NCBI RefSeq assembly: GCF_025371035.1
Contig: NZ_JANZXB010000004.1
Span: 1 to 64,000, forward strand
Direction: 5' to 3'
DNA: 64,000 nt
Origin: Sphingomonas sp. LC-1
Lineage (GTDB): Bacteria > Pseudomonadota > Alphaproteobacteria > Sphingomonadales > Sphingomonadaceae
Of the stretch, positions 28,111 to 36,043 are shown piece by piece. Position numbers and translations under genes: made by a program. Position 1 is the first letter of the stretch, and each line of letters begins with the position of its first letter. The notes beneath the pieces were generated by a model. That model was not told the origin of the DNA and searched no databases. It saw only the letters and a program-made list of their open reading frames with translations.

Positions 28111-28683
28111 TCACTCCACGCTTCTTTCGGTCACGGCGACCGCCAATGGCCCCTTCGGCCCCTCGACGATGCGTGCGAGCAGCGGCTGGCCCGGCTGGAC
28201 ATCGATGATGCCACCACGCCGCAGCGTTTCCATATGCACGAATATATCCGCCCCGTCGCGGCCTCGCAGCAAAAAGCCATAGCCTTTCAGGCGATTGAAC
28301 CATTTGACCGCGACAGATTCGGGCTCTCCCGCTCCGGCCACCAGCGCGACGGGGTCGATCCGGTCGGTAGCACGCGGACGCTTGGCAACCTCGGGAACGG
28401 CATGGGTCAGGTCGATCGAGACGACCTGGCGCGCCTGATAGCCTCTGCCGCCACGCACCGCCACGAGTTCGACCCGTGCGCCCTCGGGCAGGCTCCGGCG
28501 GCCATGTGGCTGCAAGACGGTGAAGTGCACCAGCACGTCGCCGTAAAGCGGATCGTCCGCCACGACGAAGCCGAAACCCCGCGTCACGTCGAACCATTTG
28601 ACGACCCCCGCCAGCCCTACGGCCGTATCCGCCGTCTCGCCGTCGATGCCGCCCCCGTTGATTGGCGTTTCATCCAGCATCAT
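28111..28683 (-). CDS. Double cold-shock-domain RNA/DNA-binding protein
   Basis: Product of 190 aa with two CspA-like beta-barrels. Domain 1 starts at about 25 (GVVKWFDVTRGFGFV, then GDVLVHFTVL) and domain 2 at about 125 (VAVKWFNRLKGYGFL, then ADIFVHMETL). RNP1-like aromatic residues are present in both. An acidic 20-residue start and a charged linker flank the domains. Two-domain Csps are common in alphaproteobacteria, where they act in cold, stress or stationary phase. The start could be either of the two Met codons at 28683 and 28680. Confidence 0.93.
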   Translation of the reverse strand: MMLDETPINGGGIDGETADTAVGLAGVVKWFDVTRGFGFVVADDPLYGDVLVHFTVLQPHGRRSLPEGARVELVAVRGGRGYQARQVVSIDLTHAVPEVAKRPRATDRIDPVALVAGAGEPESVAVKWFNRLKGYGFLLRGRDGADIFVHMETLRRGGIIDVQPGQPLLARIVEGPKGPLAVAVTERSVE

Positions 28684-28816
28684 CGCACCCTTGAAACTAT
28701 TGCTAGCATCATTGTTCGCGCCTGCAATGCAATGCTGTCACATTCACTGGTCCGCAGTGGGACGATCGCGGCGCAATAGTCCCGCCGATGCGCGCGATAC
28801 GATTGGGATATAAGGA

Positions 28817-29365
28817 CTAATCATCGTCGATCGTCTCGCCTGGGGCGGCGGAAACGATCCGACGGGACAGGGTCGATCCATGGCCGGCGCGCATCATCGC
28901 GGCGAACTGCTTCTCCCGAACCGCCCGGTCCGCCTCGCCGTCGCCATAAGGACCGATTCGCTTGCGCCGGGCAAAGGCCAGCGCCGCATCGCGCGCGGCC
29001 TCCGCCATTTGCGGCGCGATCGCCTCATGATCCTCCGCCCCGACACGTGCCGCCTGAAGGGCCTGGCGCACCCGCCGCGCCCCCAACCCCCGCCGCGCGA
29101 GCGAGGCCGCCTTCGCCTCCGCATAGGCACGATCGTCGATATAGCCGAGCGCGACCATCCGCGCCGCCAGCTCTCGTGGTGCAGGCGATTCCGTGTCCGA
29201 CCAGCCACGTTCCCGCAGCTTTCGCGTCAGATAATCGACCAGCTTGCCCTCGGTCGTCGCAAATCGCTCGACATAGCGCAGGGCAAGGTGCTCCAGGGAT
29301 CGGGGATCCAGAGGCTTTGGCGGGCGACGTTCGGCGGACACGCCTTGTTTGTGCCACAGTGACAC
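28817..29365 (-). CDS. recX: RecX-family regulatory protein
   Basis: Helical-repeat inhibitor of RecA filaments, 182 aa from the GTG at 29365. The core shows ALRYVERFATTEGKLVDYLTRKLRERGW and ARMVALGYIDDRAYAEAKAASLARRGLGARRVRQAL, typical three-helix RecX repeats. A second GTG at 29341 (SAERRPPK) is an alternative start; neither has a good ribosome site. recA is not in the window. It diverges from the acyl-AMP ligase gene with about 100 bp between. Confidence 0.88.
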   Translation of the reverse strand: MSLWHKQGVSAERRPPKPLDPRSLEHLALRYVERFATTEGKLVDYLTRKLRERGWSDTESPAPRELAARMVALGYIDDRAYAEAKAASLARRGLGARRVRQALQAARVGAEDHEAIAPQMAEAARDAALAFARRKRIGPYGDGEADRAVREKQFAAMMRAGHGSTLSRRIVSAAPGETIDDD

Positions 29366-29469
29366 CGGATTTAGAACGCGGGAAGCCGCTATCCGCGGCG
29401 GAAAAGATTCATTCGTCCCCGCCGACTGCGGTGCGGGGGCGCAAAAGCATAAGGAACGAAGGCAAGGCC

Positions 29470-31224
29470 ATGACGATCGAGCACCATCAGGACGACGCGC
29501 GCGCCATCATCGCGACGCCGACCGAGGATGCGCGCCCCCGCCGCTTCGCCGACTTCGACACGCTGGGCGAGGCGCTGGACTATGCCGCCTCGGGCTCGCG
29601 CGGCCTGAATTTCCACGACGCGCGTGGGGTCCTGAACCGCCCCTATCCCTTTGCCGAACTGCGCGAGGACGCGCTGACCTGCGCCCGTCGCCTGATCGCC
29701 AGCGGCGTGAAGCCCGAGGACCGGATCGCACTGGTCGCCGAGACGGGGGCGGAGTTCGCCGCTCTCTTCTTCGGCGTGATCTATGCGGGTGCCTGGCCGG
29801 TGCCGTTGCCGCTGCCCACGTCGTTCGGCGGGCGCGACAGCTATATCGAGCAGTTGCGCGTCCAGTTGGCGAGCTGCGACCCCAAGATGCTGATCTTCCC
29901 GCCCGAACTGGCACAGATGGCGGGGGCCGCCGCCGAAGCCGCGGGAGTCGAGGGGATCGATTGGGATAGTTTCGCCCAGCGCGAAGCGCCGGAGGCCATG
30001 CTTCCGAAGGCCAATCCCGAGGCGATCGCCTATCTGCAATATTCCAGCGGCTCGACCCGTTTCCCGCATGGCGTGGCCATCACCCACCGCGCGCTGCTGA
30101 ACAATCTGGCCGCGCACAGCCATGGCATGAAGATTCAGGAAAGCGACCGCTGCGTCTCGTGGCTGCCCTGGTATCATGACATGGGCCTGGTCGGCTGCTT
30201 CCTGTCGCCGATCGCCAACCAGGTATCGACCGACTATCTCAAGACCGAGGATTTCGCGCGCCGCCCGCTCGCCTGGCTCGACATGATCAGCCGCAATCCG
30301 GGCACGTCGGTCAGCTATTCGCCAACCTTCGGCTATGACATTTGTGCGCGCCGCATCTCGTCGCAGACCAAGGCGTCGGACCGTTTCGACCTGTCGCGCT
30401 GGCGGATTGCGGGCAATGGCGCGGACATGATCCGTCCCGACGTCATGCAGAGCTTCGTCGATGCCTTTGCCGATGCGGGGTTCCAGGCGACCGCGTTCCT
30501 GCCCTCCTACGGCCTGGCCGAGGCGACGCTGGCCGTGTCGATCATGCCGCCGGGTGAGGGCATTCGCGTCGAGCTGGTCGAGGAAACCCAGCTTTCGGGC
30601 GGCGCGCGTGGCACCGACCGGCCGCAGCGCTTCCGCGCCATCGTCAATTGCGGCAAGCCCGCCCGCGACATGGTGATCGAAATCCGCGAGGAGGACGGCA
30701 CCCCCCTGCCCGACGGCGCGATCGGCAAGGTCTGGTGCAAGGGGCCGTCGGTGATGGTCGGCTATTTCCGCGATCAGGAGGCGACCGATGCCTGTCTGGT
30801 CGATGGCTGGCTCGATACCGGCGACATGGGCTATATGTCCAAGGGCTATATCTACATCGTCGGTCGCGCCAAGGACATGATCATCGTCAACGGCCGCAAC
30901 CACTGGCCGCAGGACATCGAATGGGCGGTCGAGCAGCTGCCGGGCTTCAAGGCGGGCGACATCGCCGCCTTCGCGATCACCACGCCGGGCGGTGAGGAAA
31001 CCCCTGCCGTGCTGGTCCAGTGCCGCAGCTCGGACGACGAGGAACGTCTGCGCCTGCGCGACGAGATTCGCGAGCGGGTGCGCGCGGTGACGGGCATGAA
31101 CTGCGTGATCGAACTGATCCCGCCGCGTACCCTGCCCCGCACCAGCTCGGGCAAGTTGAGCCGTGCCAAGGCGCGCAACCTGTATCTGGCAGGCGAGATC
31201 AAGCCGTACGACGTCGCGGCCTGA
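29470..31224 (+). CDS. Fatty acyl-AMP ligase (FadD32/FAAL-like)
   Basis: ANL-superfamily adenylating enzyme of 584 aa, predicted to activate a fatty acid as acyl-AMP for transfer to an acyl carrier. Motifs are YLQYSSGSTRFPHGVAITHR (ATP/AMP loop, near 192), SWLPWYHDMGLVGC (typical of FAALs), YGLAEATLAVSI, DTGDMGYMSKGYIYIVGRAKDMI and GRNHWPQDIEW near 475. The C-terminal lysine is in TSSGKLSRAK. The ATG at 29470 has AAGGAACGAAGGC upstream. No carrier protein or PKS gene is adjacent, so its acceptor is unknown; sphingolipid acyl supply is a guess from the lineage. Confidence 0.9.
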   Translation: MTIEHHQDDARAIIATPTEDARPRRFADFDTLGEALDYAASGSRGLNFHDARGVLNRPYPFAELREDALTCARRLIASGVKPEDRIALVAETGAEFAALFFGVIYAGAWPVPLPLPTSFGGRDSYIEQLRVQLASCDPKMLIFPPELAQMAGAAAEAAGVEGIDWDSFAQREAPEAMLPKANPEAIAYLQYSSGSTRFPHGVAITHRALLNNLAAHSHGMKIQESDRCVSWLPWYHDMGLVGCFLSPIANQVSTDYLKTEDFARRPLAWLDMISRNPGTSVSYSPTFGYDICARRISSQTKASDRFDLSRWRIAGNGADMIRPDVMQSFVDAFADAGFQATAFLPSYGLAEATLAVSIMPPGEGIRVELVEETQLSGGARGTDRPQRFRAIVNCGKPARDMVIEIREEDGTPLPDGAIGKVWCKGPSVMVGYFRDQEATDACLVDGWLDTGDMGYMSKGYIYIVGRAKDMIIVNGRNHWPQDIEWAVEQLPGFKAGDIAAFAITTPGGEETPAVLVQCRSSDDEERLRLRDEIRERVRAVTGMNCVIELIPPRTLPRTSSGKLSRAKARNLYLAGEIKPYDVAA

Positions 31225-31247
31225 TTTTCCTATCAGGAGGTTTCGGA

Positions 31248-31276
31248 GGGCTCGGTCGAAAGACCGGGCCCTTTTT
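31248..31276 (+). terminator. Intrinsic terminator after the acyl-AMP ligase gene
   Basis: GGGCTCGGTC (31248-31257) pairs with GACCGGGCCC (31262-31271) through a GAAA tetraloop with one T-G pair, followed by TTTTTCTTT. A strong rho-independent terminator. Confidence 0.92.
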
Positions 31277-31348
31277 CTTTGTCCAGCGCTCCCCCGTCCG
31301 TTCAGCTTTAGCGAAGTCGGAGGCCAAGGGCAGCACTCTCCATTCCGC

Positions 31349-31381
31349 CACCCCGACGAAAGCCGGGGCCCAGTCGGGGTG
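31349..31381. repeat. Small intergenic palindrome
   Basis: CACCCCGAC (31349-31357) and GTCGGGGTG (31373-31381) are perfect inverted arms around a GC-rich centre that itself contains CCCCG...CGGGG. It lies between the acyl-AMP ligase terminator and the DUF3140 gene and resembles the short palindromic elements scattered in sphingomonad intergenic DNA. Only one good copy of this type is in the window. Confidence 0.5.
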
Positions 31382-31408
31382 AACGGAGCGTAAGGCGTGG
31401 GGCGCGTC

Positions 31409-31747
31409 TCAATCCTTCAACGGATCATGGCCCCAATTCATCAGAGAGTAGCGCCAGGGCGAATGCTCGGCATCCTTGTCCGGGCCCCCCTGCTTCAGAT
31501 GCCGGTGCACATAGCCGACGACCTTCTTCATATGGGCATAATCGTCGTCCGTCAGGTCCGCCTTCTTCTTGTGCTTGATCGCGATGATCTTGCGGCCCGA
31601 CTCATGACCGACGCTTTCGTCCGATCCGCCTTTTTTCTGGCCGACCTCTTTCGATTCGTCGGTGTCCAGAAACTTTTCCAGTTCGGCGGGGGCCATGTTT
31701 ACGGCCTCCTTGAAATCCGCATAAATCTGCTCGTGATCTTCGGCCAT
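31409..31747 (-). CDS. DUF3140 family protein
   Basis: Small acidic/basic cytoplasmic protein of 112 aa. The sequence FKEAVNMAPAELEKFLDTDESKEVGQKK, followed by ESVGHESGRKIIAIKHKKK and DYAHMKKVVGYVHRHLKQ, matches the DUF3140 (DNA-binding-like) pattern. It ends SPWRYSLMNWGHDPLKD. The ATG at 31747 has AAAGGAGCC just upstream. The family is of unknown function, sometimes compared with DNA-end-binding accessory proteins. It stands alone. Confidence 0.85.
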   Translation of the reverse strand: MAEDHEQIYADFKEAVNMAPAELEKFLDTDESKEVGQKKGGSDESVGHESGRKIIAIKHKKKADLTDDDYAHMKKVVGYVHRHLKQGGPDKDAEHSPWRYSLMNWGHDPLKD

Positions 31748-31794
31748 GCGCGGCTCCTTTCGGCGGGGTCAACGCCGCCGGCCGAGTATCGGGC

Positions 31795-33174
31795 TCACAA
31801 CATTCCTTCATAGCTTTGCGGCGGCACCGGCAGGGTCGCACGCGCGATTCCGCCCACGACCAGCACGACCGCCAGCGCCGCCATCGTGGCGCGCACGATC
31901 GGCCGGTCGCCGCGCCACGGCTTGGCAAGGATCATGCCCAGCGCACAGGCCACCACCGCCCAAAGGTGATAGCGGAAGTCCGACGCCACGCTGATGACCA
32001 GGAAGCTCGACTCCAGCCCCAGCGTCGATCCGAACAGCGCCCCCGCCAGCCCATCGCCCCGCGTCACCGCCAACCCGCCCGCCGCGACGATCATCCAGAC
32101 GATCGGCCACATGATCGGCAGATCGACGAAGCTGGATGCCATATGCTGCCACGCCACCGCCACCTTGCCCGGCTGACCCAGATGATAGCCATTGGGCTCG
32201 GCGCCCTCGGGCGGAGCGGCATTGGGCCAGCGGGATGGCACCCAAAGCCGCCATGTGGAATTGACGTGCGCCAGCCTCTGCGCGGTATAAGCGAGCGGGT
32301 GGTGCAGGATCGCCGGGACCAGCCGCGCATAGAGCCGACCGGGCGGCATGGTGTCGAACCGATTCAACCGATCGCCGCAGCGCGAGGGCTCGCCCAGCGA
32401 ATCCCAGAAAAAGGCGCGGACGCACTGCTTCGCGCGCATCTCGGCAACCTCCTGCGACGAGAAGCCCAACCGCAGGTCATAGGGCACCCGCACCGCGATT
32501 CCCGCAAGGTCGTAAAGCGCCTGCGAACGCGCCACGCCGCTGGGCGCGGCCCCGAGAACCCGTTGGTTGACCAACGGAGACAGCGCCAATGCAGCCAGCG
32601 TCAACCCGGTGACGATCGCGATCCGGCTGCGCCAACGCTCCGCGGTCAGCAATGCGACGAGCGGGGCGGCGGCAAAGATCGCATTGGCCCGGACCAGCGT
32701 GGCATAGACGAGGAAAAGACTGGCGGCCGCCCATCCCCAGCGCGGCACCGTACGCCCGCGCAAGCGCCACCAGCCGATCATGCCTGTCGCCGCCAGCAGG
32801 GCGCCGGTCATCTGCGCGTCCTTCAGGATGGCGACCTGCCAGCCCAGCCAGGGCGGCACCAGACCGATCGCCAGCACACCCAGCGCCGCGCGCGGCCGCC
32901 GGTCGGCGATCGCCGTCGCGATACCCGCCAGCCCCAGCCACCACCCCGCAAGTTGCAGGACTAGCATCGGGGTCGCGCCCCATTCCAGGAACAGCGACCA
33001 GAGCCGCGCCATGATCGGGGGATGCCAGTCGTCATAGTCACCGGTCAGCGCCTGCGCATATTGGCCCACGCTGTCATATTCGACATAGCCGGGCGCGAAG
33101 ACGATCACGCTGAGCCCGAACAGGATCAGGGCGGCGACGACGATGCGCAGGCGATGGGTATGGGCTCGGGTCAT
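31795..33174 (-). CDS. Polytopic membrane protein, glycosyltransferase-like (GT-C fold suspected)
   Basis: Product of 459 aa with about ten hydrophobic segments spread from residue 10 to the end. The first periplasmic loop reads YVEYDSVGQYAQALTGDYDDWHPPIMARLW, with Asp residues soon after the first helix as in lipid-linked-sugar GT-C transferases; DAQMTGALLAATG follows. This resembles bacterial membrane glycosyltransferases, but I cannot name a family. The start chosen is the ATG at 33174 (MTRAHTHRLRIVV), just before the first helix, rather than 20 codons upstream. No sugar-biosynthesis genes are adjacent. Confidence 0.75.
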   Translation of the reverse strand: MTRAHTHRLRIVVAALILFGLSVIVFAPGYVEYDSVGQYAQALTGDYDDWHPPIMARLWSLFLEWGATPMLVLQLAGWWLGLAGIATAIADRRPRAALGVLAIGLVPPWLGWQVAILKDAQMTGALLAATGMIGWWRLRGRTVPRWGWAAASLFLVYATLVRANAIFAAAPLVALLTAERWRSRIAIVTGLTLAALALSPLVNQRVLGAAPSGVARSQALYDLAGIAVRVPYDLRLGFSSQEVAEMRAKQCVRAFFWDSLGEPSRCGDRLNRFDTMPPGRLYARLVPAILHHPLAYTAQRLAHVNSTWRLWVPSRWPNAAPPEGAEPNGYHLGQPGKVAVAWQHMASSFVDLPIMWPIVWMIVAAGGLAVTRGDGLAGALFGSTLGLESSFLVISVASDFRYHLWAVVACALGMILAKPWRGDRPIVRATMAALAVVLVVGGIARATLPVPPQSYEGML

Positions 33175-33321
33175 GGCTCGCGCGCGGAATGATGGCGAAG
33201 TTGCGCGATGCGGCCAAAGCCGATCGTTTCGCAAGCGAATTGCGACCGGGCGGCGGGGATTCGCCTTATCGCGTATCCGTTCCTAAAATGCGGCGGGGAG
33301 CAACAGAGGGGGGGAACGGCC

Positions 33322-33867
33322 ATGGCGAGCGTACTGATGATCATCGACATGCAAAGCGAGATGCAGCGACGGATCGACGCGGGTCGTCCGCATGTAAATC
33401 CCGATGCGCCCGCCCGGATCGGCGCGCTTGCGGCCGCTTTCCGAAGGTCCGGGCGCCCCGTCATCCATATCCGGCATGGTGACACCGATCCCGCCTCGCC
33501 ATTGCATCCGGACAGTCCCGGCTATCCGGTGATGCCCTGCGCCGCCGAAATGCCCGGCGAGCCGGTGTTCGTGAAGACGAGTTCGTCGGCCTTCGCGACG
33601 ACGAGGCTCGAGCGGCATCTGCGCGACCATGGCGTGTCGCATATCCACATCGTTGGGGCCGTGGCAGGGTTCTGCGTCAACTCGACCGTCCGGGCGGCGT
33701 CCGATCTGGGGTTCGCCGTGACGGTGGTACGCGATGCGGTGATCGGTTTCGACCTGCCATCCGCCGGTCTGGACGCCCAGACCATCTTCGACGTGACCAT
33801 GGGATTGCTGGCGGCGGACTTCGCGGAGGTCGTGGGGAGTGAAGCGGTCTTGGTGGGATTGGGGTGA
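33322..33867 (+). CDS. Isochorismatase-family cysteine hydrolase
   Basis: Small alpha/beta hydrolase of 181 aa. The Asp-Lys-Cys triad is visible: Asp in LMIIDMQSEM (residue 9), Lys in VFVKTSSSAF near 81 and nucleophilic Cys in VAGFCVNSTVR near 118, with the cis-peptide motif GAVAG just before it. Members hydrolyse amides such as nicotinamide, N-carbamoylsarcosine and ureidoacrylate; the substrate here is not predictable. The ATG at 33322 has a GGGGGGAA ribosome site at 6-13 bases. It appears to be a single-gene unit. Confidence 0.9.
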   Translation: MASVLMIIDMQSEMQRRIDAGRPHVNPDAPARIGALAAAFRRSGRPVIHIRHGDTDPASPLHPDSPGYPVMPCAAEMPGEPVFVKTSSSAFATTRLERHLRDHGVSHIHIVGAVAGFCVNSTVRAASDLGFAVTVVRDAVIGFDLPSAGLDAQTIFDVTMGLLAADFAEVVGSEAVLVGLG

Positions 33868-33885
33868 AGGCCAAAGGGAAACCGC

Positions 33886-33918
33886 AGAGAAAAAGGGGCC
33901 CGCCGCGGCGAGCCCCTC
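33886..33918 (-). terminator. Intrinsic terminator of the lpdA operon
   Basis: On the minus strand AGGGGCTCGCC pairs with GGCGGGCCCCT around a minimal loop, with one T-G pair, and runs straight into TTTTTCTC. It lies about 23-55 bases after the lpdA stop. Confidence 0.85.
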
Positions 33919-33940
33919 TCCCAAAACCGAATAGGCAAAA

Positions 33941-35353
33941 TCAGATGTGCAGCGCGCGCCCATAGGCGGCCAGCACCGACTCGTGCATCGATTCCGAGAT
34001 GGTGGGGTGCGCGAACACCGTTTCCATCAGCTCGGCCTCGGTCGTCTCCAGCTGGCGGGCGACGACATAGCCCTGGATCATCTCGGTCACTTCCGCGCCG
34101 ACCATGTGGGCGCCCAGCAGCTCGCCGGTCTTGGCGTCGAACACCGTCTTCACGAAGCCCTCGGCCTCGCCCAGCGCGATCGCCTTGCCGTTGCCGATGA
34201 AGGGGAATTTGCCGACCTTCACTTCGTAACCGGCTTCCTTGGCCTTCGCTTCGGTCAGGCCGACGCTGGCGACCTGCGGACGCGAATAGGTGCAGCCCGG
34301 GATGTTGCCCTTGTCCATCGCGTGCGGGTGGACGTCCTTGTTGCCCAGCGCCTGGGCGATGGCCTCTGCCGCGATTACGCCCTCATGGCTCGCCTTGTGC
34401 GCCAGCCACGGAGCGCCCGTCACGTCGCCGATCGCCCAGATGCCGTCGACATTGGTGCGGCCATAGCCGTCGGTCTTGATGTGACCGCGATCGGTTGTGA
34501 TGCCCAGCTTTTCCAGACCGATATTCTCGGTGTTGGGGACGATGCCGATGGCGACGATCGCATGGCTGAACTCGGCGGTCTCGACCTTGCCGTCCGGGCC
34601 CTTCATCGCGGCCTTCACGCCGGACGCGGTCGCCTCAAGCTTCTCAAGGCCGGTCTTGGTCTTGATGGTCATGCCGAACTTGGTCAGCTGCTTGGTCATG
34701 AACTCGCTGACTTCGGCGTCCTCGACCGGCATGATCCGGTCGAGCATCTCGACGATGGTCACTTCCGCGCCCATGTCGTTGTAGAAGCTGGCGAACTCGA
34801 CACCGATCGCACCCGATCCGATGACCAGCAGCTTGGTCGGCATGGCGGGCGGCACCATCGCGTGGCGATAGGTCCAGATGCGCTCGCCATCCGCCTTGGC
34901 GAAGGGCAGGTCGCGCGCGCGCGCGCCGGTCGCGACGATGATGTGCTTGGCGGTCAGTTCGGTGGTCTTGTCGCCCTGGACGACCGACAGCTTGCCCTTG
35001 GCCGTAATCGTGCCGACGCCCTCATGGACCGCGACCTTGTTCTTCTTCATCAGGCCCTTGACGCCCGCGTTCAGCTGGCCCGCCACCTTGCGGCTGCGAT
35101 CGACCACCTTGTCCAGGCTGAACGAGGGCTTTTCGACCGACAGGCCGTACTGCGCGGCATGGGTCATATAGTGATAGACCTCGGCCGAGCGCAGCAGCGC
35201 CTTGGTCGGGATACAGCCCCAGTTGAGACAGATACCGCCCAGCCGCTCGCGCTCGACGATCGCGACCTTCAGGCCAAGCTGGCTCGCGCGGATCGCCGCG
35301 ACATAGCCGCCGGGGCCGGAGCCGAGGACGATAAGGTCGTAAGTGTCAGCCAC
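33941..35353 (-). CDS. lpdA: Dihydrolipoyl dehydrogenase (E3)
   Basis: FAD disulfide oxidoreductase that reoxidises dihydrolipoyl groups of 2-oxoacid dehydrogenase complexes, 470 aa. Visible features are the FAD motif VLGSGPGGYVAAIRASQLG at the N-terminus, the redox pair GGICLNWGCIPTKALLRS near 40-57, the NAD motif VIGSGAIGVEFASFYNDMG near 180 and the catalytic HAHP...E segment in ETVFAHPTISESMHES near the C-terminus. It closes an operon starting with the E2 gene, which points to service of the pyruvate dehydrogenase complex. Confidence 0.97.
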   Translation of the reverse strand: MADTYDLIVLGSGPGGYVAAIRASQLGLKVAIVERERLGGICLNWGCIPTKALLRSAEVYHYMTHAAQYGLSVEKPSFSLDKVVDRSRKVAGQLNAGVKGLMKKNKVAVHEGVGTITAKGKLSVVQGDKTTELTAKHIIVATGARARDLPFAKADGERIWTYRHAMVPPAMPTKLLVIGSGAIGVEFASFYNDMGAEVTIVEMLDRIMPVEDAEVSEFMTKQLTKFGMTIKTKTGLEKLEATASGVKAAMKGPDGKVETAEFSHAIVAIGIVPNTENIGLEKLGITTDRGHIKTDGYGRTNVDGIWAIGDVTGAPWLAHKASHEGVIAAEAIAQALGNKDVHPHAMDKGNIPGCTYSRPQVASVGLTEAKAKEAGYEVKVGKFPFIGNGKAIALGEAEGFVKTVFDAKTGELLGAHMVGAEVTEMIQGYVVARQLETTEAELMETVFAHPTISESMHESVLAAYGRALHI

Positions 35354-35390
35354 TTTGCTCTTCCTTCTGAACGCGCGCCTTGACGGTGCG

Positions 35391-35407
35391 CGGGGGTTCG
35401 CCCCCCG
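35391..35407. other. Intercistronic hairpin between thioesterase gene and lpdA
   Basis: CGGGGG and CCCCCG form a 6-bp GC stem with a 5-base loop in the 66-bp gap upstream of lpdA. It has no T run. It could be an mRNA processing or stability element that sets lpdA expression apart from the upstream genes, but this is inference. Confidence 0.35.
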
Positions 35408-35419
35408 AGAAATTGGGAT

Positions 35420-35815
35420 TTAGTCTTGCGCGGAAGCCAGCGGCGGAACGCTGCGCGGCTTGCGGTCCTTGTCGGTCGCGACGAACACGAAGCGGGCCTG
35501 CGTCACCTTGGTCGCATCCTCGACGTGACGGGCGCGGCGCCAAGCCTCGACTTCGATCGTCATCGACGTGTTGCCGACCCGGACCAGCGTGGCATAGACC
35601 GACACCTCGTCGCCGACGAGCACAGGGGCGTGGAACTTCATCCCCTCCGCCGCGATCGTGACCGCCCGGCCGCCCGAATGGCGCGACGCCACCGAACCCG
35701 CCGCCAAGTCCATCTGCCCCATCAGCCAGCCGCCGAAAATGTCGCCATAGGGATTGGCGTCGGACGGCATGGCGGTGACGCGGATGGTGGGGTTCAGATC
35801 GGGCAGCGTGCTCAT
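35420..35815 (-). CDS. Hotdog-fold acyl-CoA thioesterase (YciA-like)
   Basis: Product of 131 aa with a single hotdog domain. PSDANPYGDIFGGWLMGQMDLAAG contains the acyl-CoA thioesterase catalytic Asp, and AEGMKFHAPVLVGDEVSVYATLVRVGNTSMTIEVEAW is the central strand region. These resemble YciA/Acot-type acyl-CoA hydrolases. The ATG at 35815 overlaps the stop of the small membrane gene as ATGA, which fixes the start. Its position between the E2 and E3 genes suggests a role in acyl-CoA balance, perhaps hydrolysing excess acetyl- or acyl-CoA. Confidence 0.9.
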   Translation of the reverse strand: MSTLPDLNPTIRVTAMPSDANPYGDIFGGWLMGQMDLAAGSVASRHSGGRAVTIAAEGMKFHAPVLVGDEVSVYATLVRVGNTSMTIEVEAWRRARHVEDATKVTQARFVFVATDKDRKPRSVPPLASAQD

Positions 35816-36024
35816 TGTTCGGCGTGTCTCCGTGCCATGCGATCCGCGATTCGCGCGCGGTGAAGTGGGCCGACGCCCATCGCCACCGTCGCGATCGCCG
35901 CGCCTACCCCGCACCACCATATCTCGGTGCGGGCCAGCGGATAGGCCCAGGCGGCGGCCCAGGTCATGACGAGCGCCGCCACCAGCCCCAGGCCGATATG
36001 GAACAACTCGATCAGAACCCGCAT
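35812..36024 (-). CDS. Small two-helix membrane protein
   Basis: Product of 70 aa: MRVLIELFHIGLGLVAALVM begins the first membrane helix (about 5-27) and a second runs at about 32-50 (TEIWWCGVGAAIATVAMGVG), followed by a basic tail ending HAEQ. The ATG at 36024 has GGAGG 8 bases upstream; an in-frame GTG two codons earlier is too close to it. It sits 19 bases after the E2 stop and its own stop overlaps the thioesterase start, so it belongs to the operon. I do not recognise the family. Confidence 0.72.
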   Translation of the reverse strand: MRVLIELFHIGLGLVAALVMTWAAAWAYPLARTEIWWCGVGAAIATVAMGVGPLHRARIADRMARRHAEQ

Positions 36025-36043
36025 GGCCACCGCCTCCGGTCGA

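Noticed and set aside
29047-29469. 141-codon N-terminal extension of the acyl-AMP ligase
   Set aside because: It overlaps recX on the opposite strand with shadow composition; the ATG at 29470 starts the family sequence and has a ribosome site.
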